From NCBI RefSeq assembly GCF_013978595.1, contig NZ_JACDTZ010000002.1, positions 407,605 to 471,604 of the forward strand: a DNA stretch of 64,000 nucleotides, given 5' to 3'. This document shows positions 62,990-64,000 of this stretch, in pieces (the stretch's first letter is position 1; each line of letters opens with the position of its first letter). The translations under genes were made by a program, and so were the position numbers. The notes beneath the pieces were generated by a model. That model saw nothing but the letters and a program-made list of their open reading frames with translations, had not been told where the DNA came from and did no database searches. This DNA is from Corynebacterium haematomassiliense. Lineage in GTDB: Bacteria > Actinomycetota > Actinomycetes > Mycobacteriales > Mycobacteriaceae.

Positions 62990-63007
62990 GCACACATCCT
63001 AAGGTGC

Positions 63008-63805
63008 TCAGCGCTTCGGGCGCTTGGTGTTCGTGCGAACCCCCAGCAGCACGTCCTCCCAGTGCGGGGTGACAGCCTTGCGGCGGCGCTTCTTCGGCTG
63101 CTCGTCCTCGTCCGGGTGGCGCAGGAAGTCGCCCTCGAGCACATCGTCTCGCGTATCGACGACCTCCGGGTTGCCCTCCACCGGCAACTCCGTGACATCA
63201 GCTTCGGGAGCGTCATCGGCCACGTCCTCGTCACTGACGTCGGCACGGTCAGCGCGCACCGCGGACAGCGAGCGCACCGGCTGCGCGAAATCCGGGTCCG
63301 TCAGGTCCGCGGCCATGGCGTTGCGCGCCTCCGTCTGGGCGGCGGAGCCCATGGAACGCTTGAAGGTCCACAGCGCCTCGTTCTCCGTCAGCCCTGCCTT
63401 CCAGGTGACGTGGACGACCCAGCTGTCGCCCTGCTCGCGGGTGGCGTCCCACTCCGCGTCGCTGATCGAGTGCCCGCGGGCCGCGAACGCGGTGGCCAGG
63501 ATCTCAAACAGGGTCTGCTTGGCCGGGCCGTCCTCGCGCACCGGGTGCGACTGCTTCGCGGCCTCCGCCACCTGAGCGCGCTCGAGGCGCACCGGGTGGG
63601 CGTAGACGTCCAGGCGGCTTTCCGCCACGCCCATCTCCTCGGCCAACTCGGTGGCGGTGGCGCCGGCGCGCAGGCGCGCCTGGATCTCGTTCGGGCGCAT
63701 GGACAGGGGAGTGGCGTAGAGCGGGTCCGGCTCCGGCAGGGAGCGCTCCACCGGTGCCGGCTCGGGCGCGGCGGGTTCCTCTACGTCGGCGGCCTCGGTC
63801 CCGGG
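63008..63805 (-). CDS. sepH: Septation protein SepH (DUF3071), N-terminus missing
   Basis: About 265 residues remain. The conserved part LSMRPNEIQARLRAGATATELAEEMGVAESRLDVYAHPV (cited as RPNEIQARLRAGATATELAE) is the helix-turn-helix of SepH, followed by a WEATREQGDSWVVHVTWKAG-like domain and the C-terminal PHWEDVLLGVRTNTKRPKR, typical of the family. SepH stimulates FtsZ assembly in actinobacteria. The first part of the protein is lost because the contig ends here. The apparent start at 63856 and first 17 codons are translated adapter, not protein. Confidence 0.88.
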   Translation of the reverse strand, partial: PGTEAADVEEPAAPEPAPVERSLPEPDPLYATPLSMRPNEIQARLRAGATATELAEEMGVAESRLDVYAHPVRLERAQVAEAAKQSHPVREDGPAKQTLFEILATAFAARGHSISDAEWDATREQGDSWVVHVTWKAGLTENEALWTFKRSMGSAAQTEARNAMAADLTDPDFAQPVRSLSAVRADRADVSDEDVADDAPEADVTELPVEGNPEVVDTRDDVLEGDFLRHPDEDEQPKKRRRKAVTPHWEDVLLGVRTNTKRPKR

Positions 63806-64000
63806 CTGGCTCTTATACACATTTTCGAGCCCACGAGAAGTAGAGGAAAATCGCATGCCGGGTTCTTCTTGAAAAAAAAAAAAAATATGATTGAAAAAAA
63901 AAATTATAGTTTACTGAATCAGATAAGTCGAAAATATATTAATGATCTGCCGCTGACGTACGTACAATATAACATCAACAACTGCAGTACTTAGAAAATT
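63806..64000. other. Sequencing adapter read-through (not genomic)
   Basis: CTGGCTCTTATACACAT at 63806 is the Tn5 mosaic end (one mismatch), followed by CGAGCCCACGAGA, then GTAGAGGA, which equals the Nextera i7 index N712, then a corrupted ATCTCGTATGCCGTCTTC-type tail, poly-A and very AT-rich low-quality sequence. The order is exactly that of a Nextera adapter read-through. Confidence 0.95.

Noticed and set aside
63806..63856. ATG at 63856 as the sepH start
   Set aside because: The first 17 codons are translated adapter sequence; the real start is beyond the contig.

Overview
The window is 64 kb of high-GC actinobacterial DNA from a Corynebacterium. The evidence is the 16S/23S/5S operon without a spacer tRNA, the tmRNA tag AEKNSQRDYALAA, a DtxR-type iron operator, an Rpf protein with an Ala/Pro-rich linker, and the gene order prfB / ftsE-ftsX-smpB-ssrA and csp / DUF2771 / glutaminyl cyclotransferase / DUF3027. 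The species was not assigned. The last ~195 bases (63806-64000) are not genomic: they read as Nextera sequencing adapter followed by poly-A and low-quality sequence, so the window ends at a contig end.

Layout. 1-8.4 kb: BCCT transporter, ElaA-like acetyltransferase, DUF418 membrane protein, secreted S1 protease, inositol-phosphatase-family enzyme, thiC with a TPP riboswitch, prfB. 8.44-10.54 kb: a two-ORF insertion sequence with a clear -1 frameshift signal. 10.6-22.2 kb: an accessory catabolic block lying between prfB and ftsE, which are near neighbours in related genomes. It holds an MFS transporter, a three-subunit biotin-dependent carboxylase (pyruvate-carboxylase-type carboxyltransferase, carrier protein and biotin carboxylase), a DMT permease, a 2Fe-2S flavin reductase, two adjacent MpaB/latex-clearing-type haem oxygenases, and an aldehyde dehydrogenase. 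22.4-25.7 kb: ftsE, ftsX, smpB, an SDR enzyme, tmRNA. 25.7-30.3 kb: RhuM-family protein next to ssrA, LLM flavoenzyme, a frameshifted lipoprotein gene and two META-domain secreted proteins. 30.4-33.8 kb: CoA-transferase A/B, IclR regulator, thiolase. 33.8-37.7 kb: iron-siderophore ABC operon behind two tandem DtxR boxes. 38.2-43.55 kb: rRNA operon. 43.6-44.3 kb: non-coding DNA with five copies of a 40-bp composite palindromic repeat. 44.3-54.5 kb: DUF3239 protein, XPB helicase, ParDE toxin-antitoxin, ABC-2 exporter, FAD/4Fe-4S dehydrogenase, helicase-associated protein. 54.57-56.27 kb: a second insertion sequence with exact boundaries, inserted in a hairpin repeat. 56.4-63.8 kb: rpf, csp and conserved housekeeping genes up to a truncated sepH.

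Most notable inference. A 19-bp operator, TTGTTCG-N5-YGCACAA, occurs between the reductase and the oxygenase pair (17994-18012) and again beside the IclR regulator and CoA-transferase genes (31753-31771). Related GTTCR-N5-CGAAC palindromes occur before the carboxylase/MFS genes (12108-12122) and in the IclR region (31774-31788). This is the form of operator known for PcaR/PcaU IclR regulators. It suggests that one IclR protein links the oxygenase/aldehyde dehydrogenase/carboxylase block to the CoA-transferase/thiolase module: oxidative cleavage of an unsaturated substrate, aldehyde oxidation, CoA activation and thiolysis. The substrate is unknown.

A second theme is small intergenic repeats: five 40-bp units with constant 13-12-15 architecture downstream of 5S, and a word CGACCTGGGG seen in five intergenic places, in three of them in a loop closed by different complementary stems.
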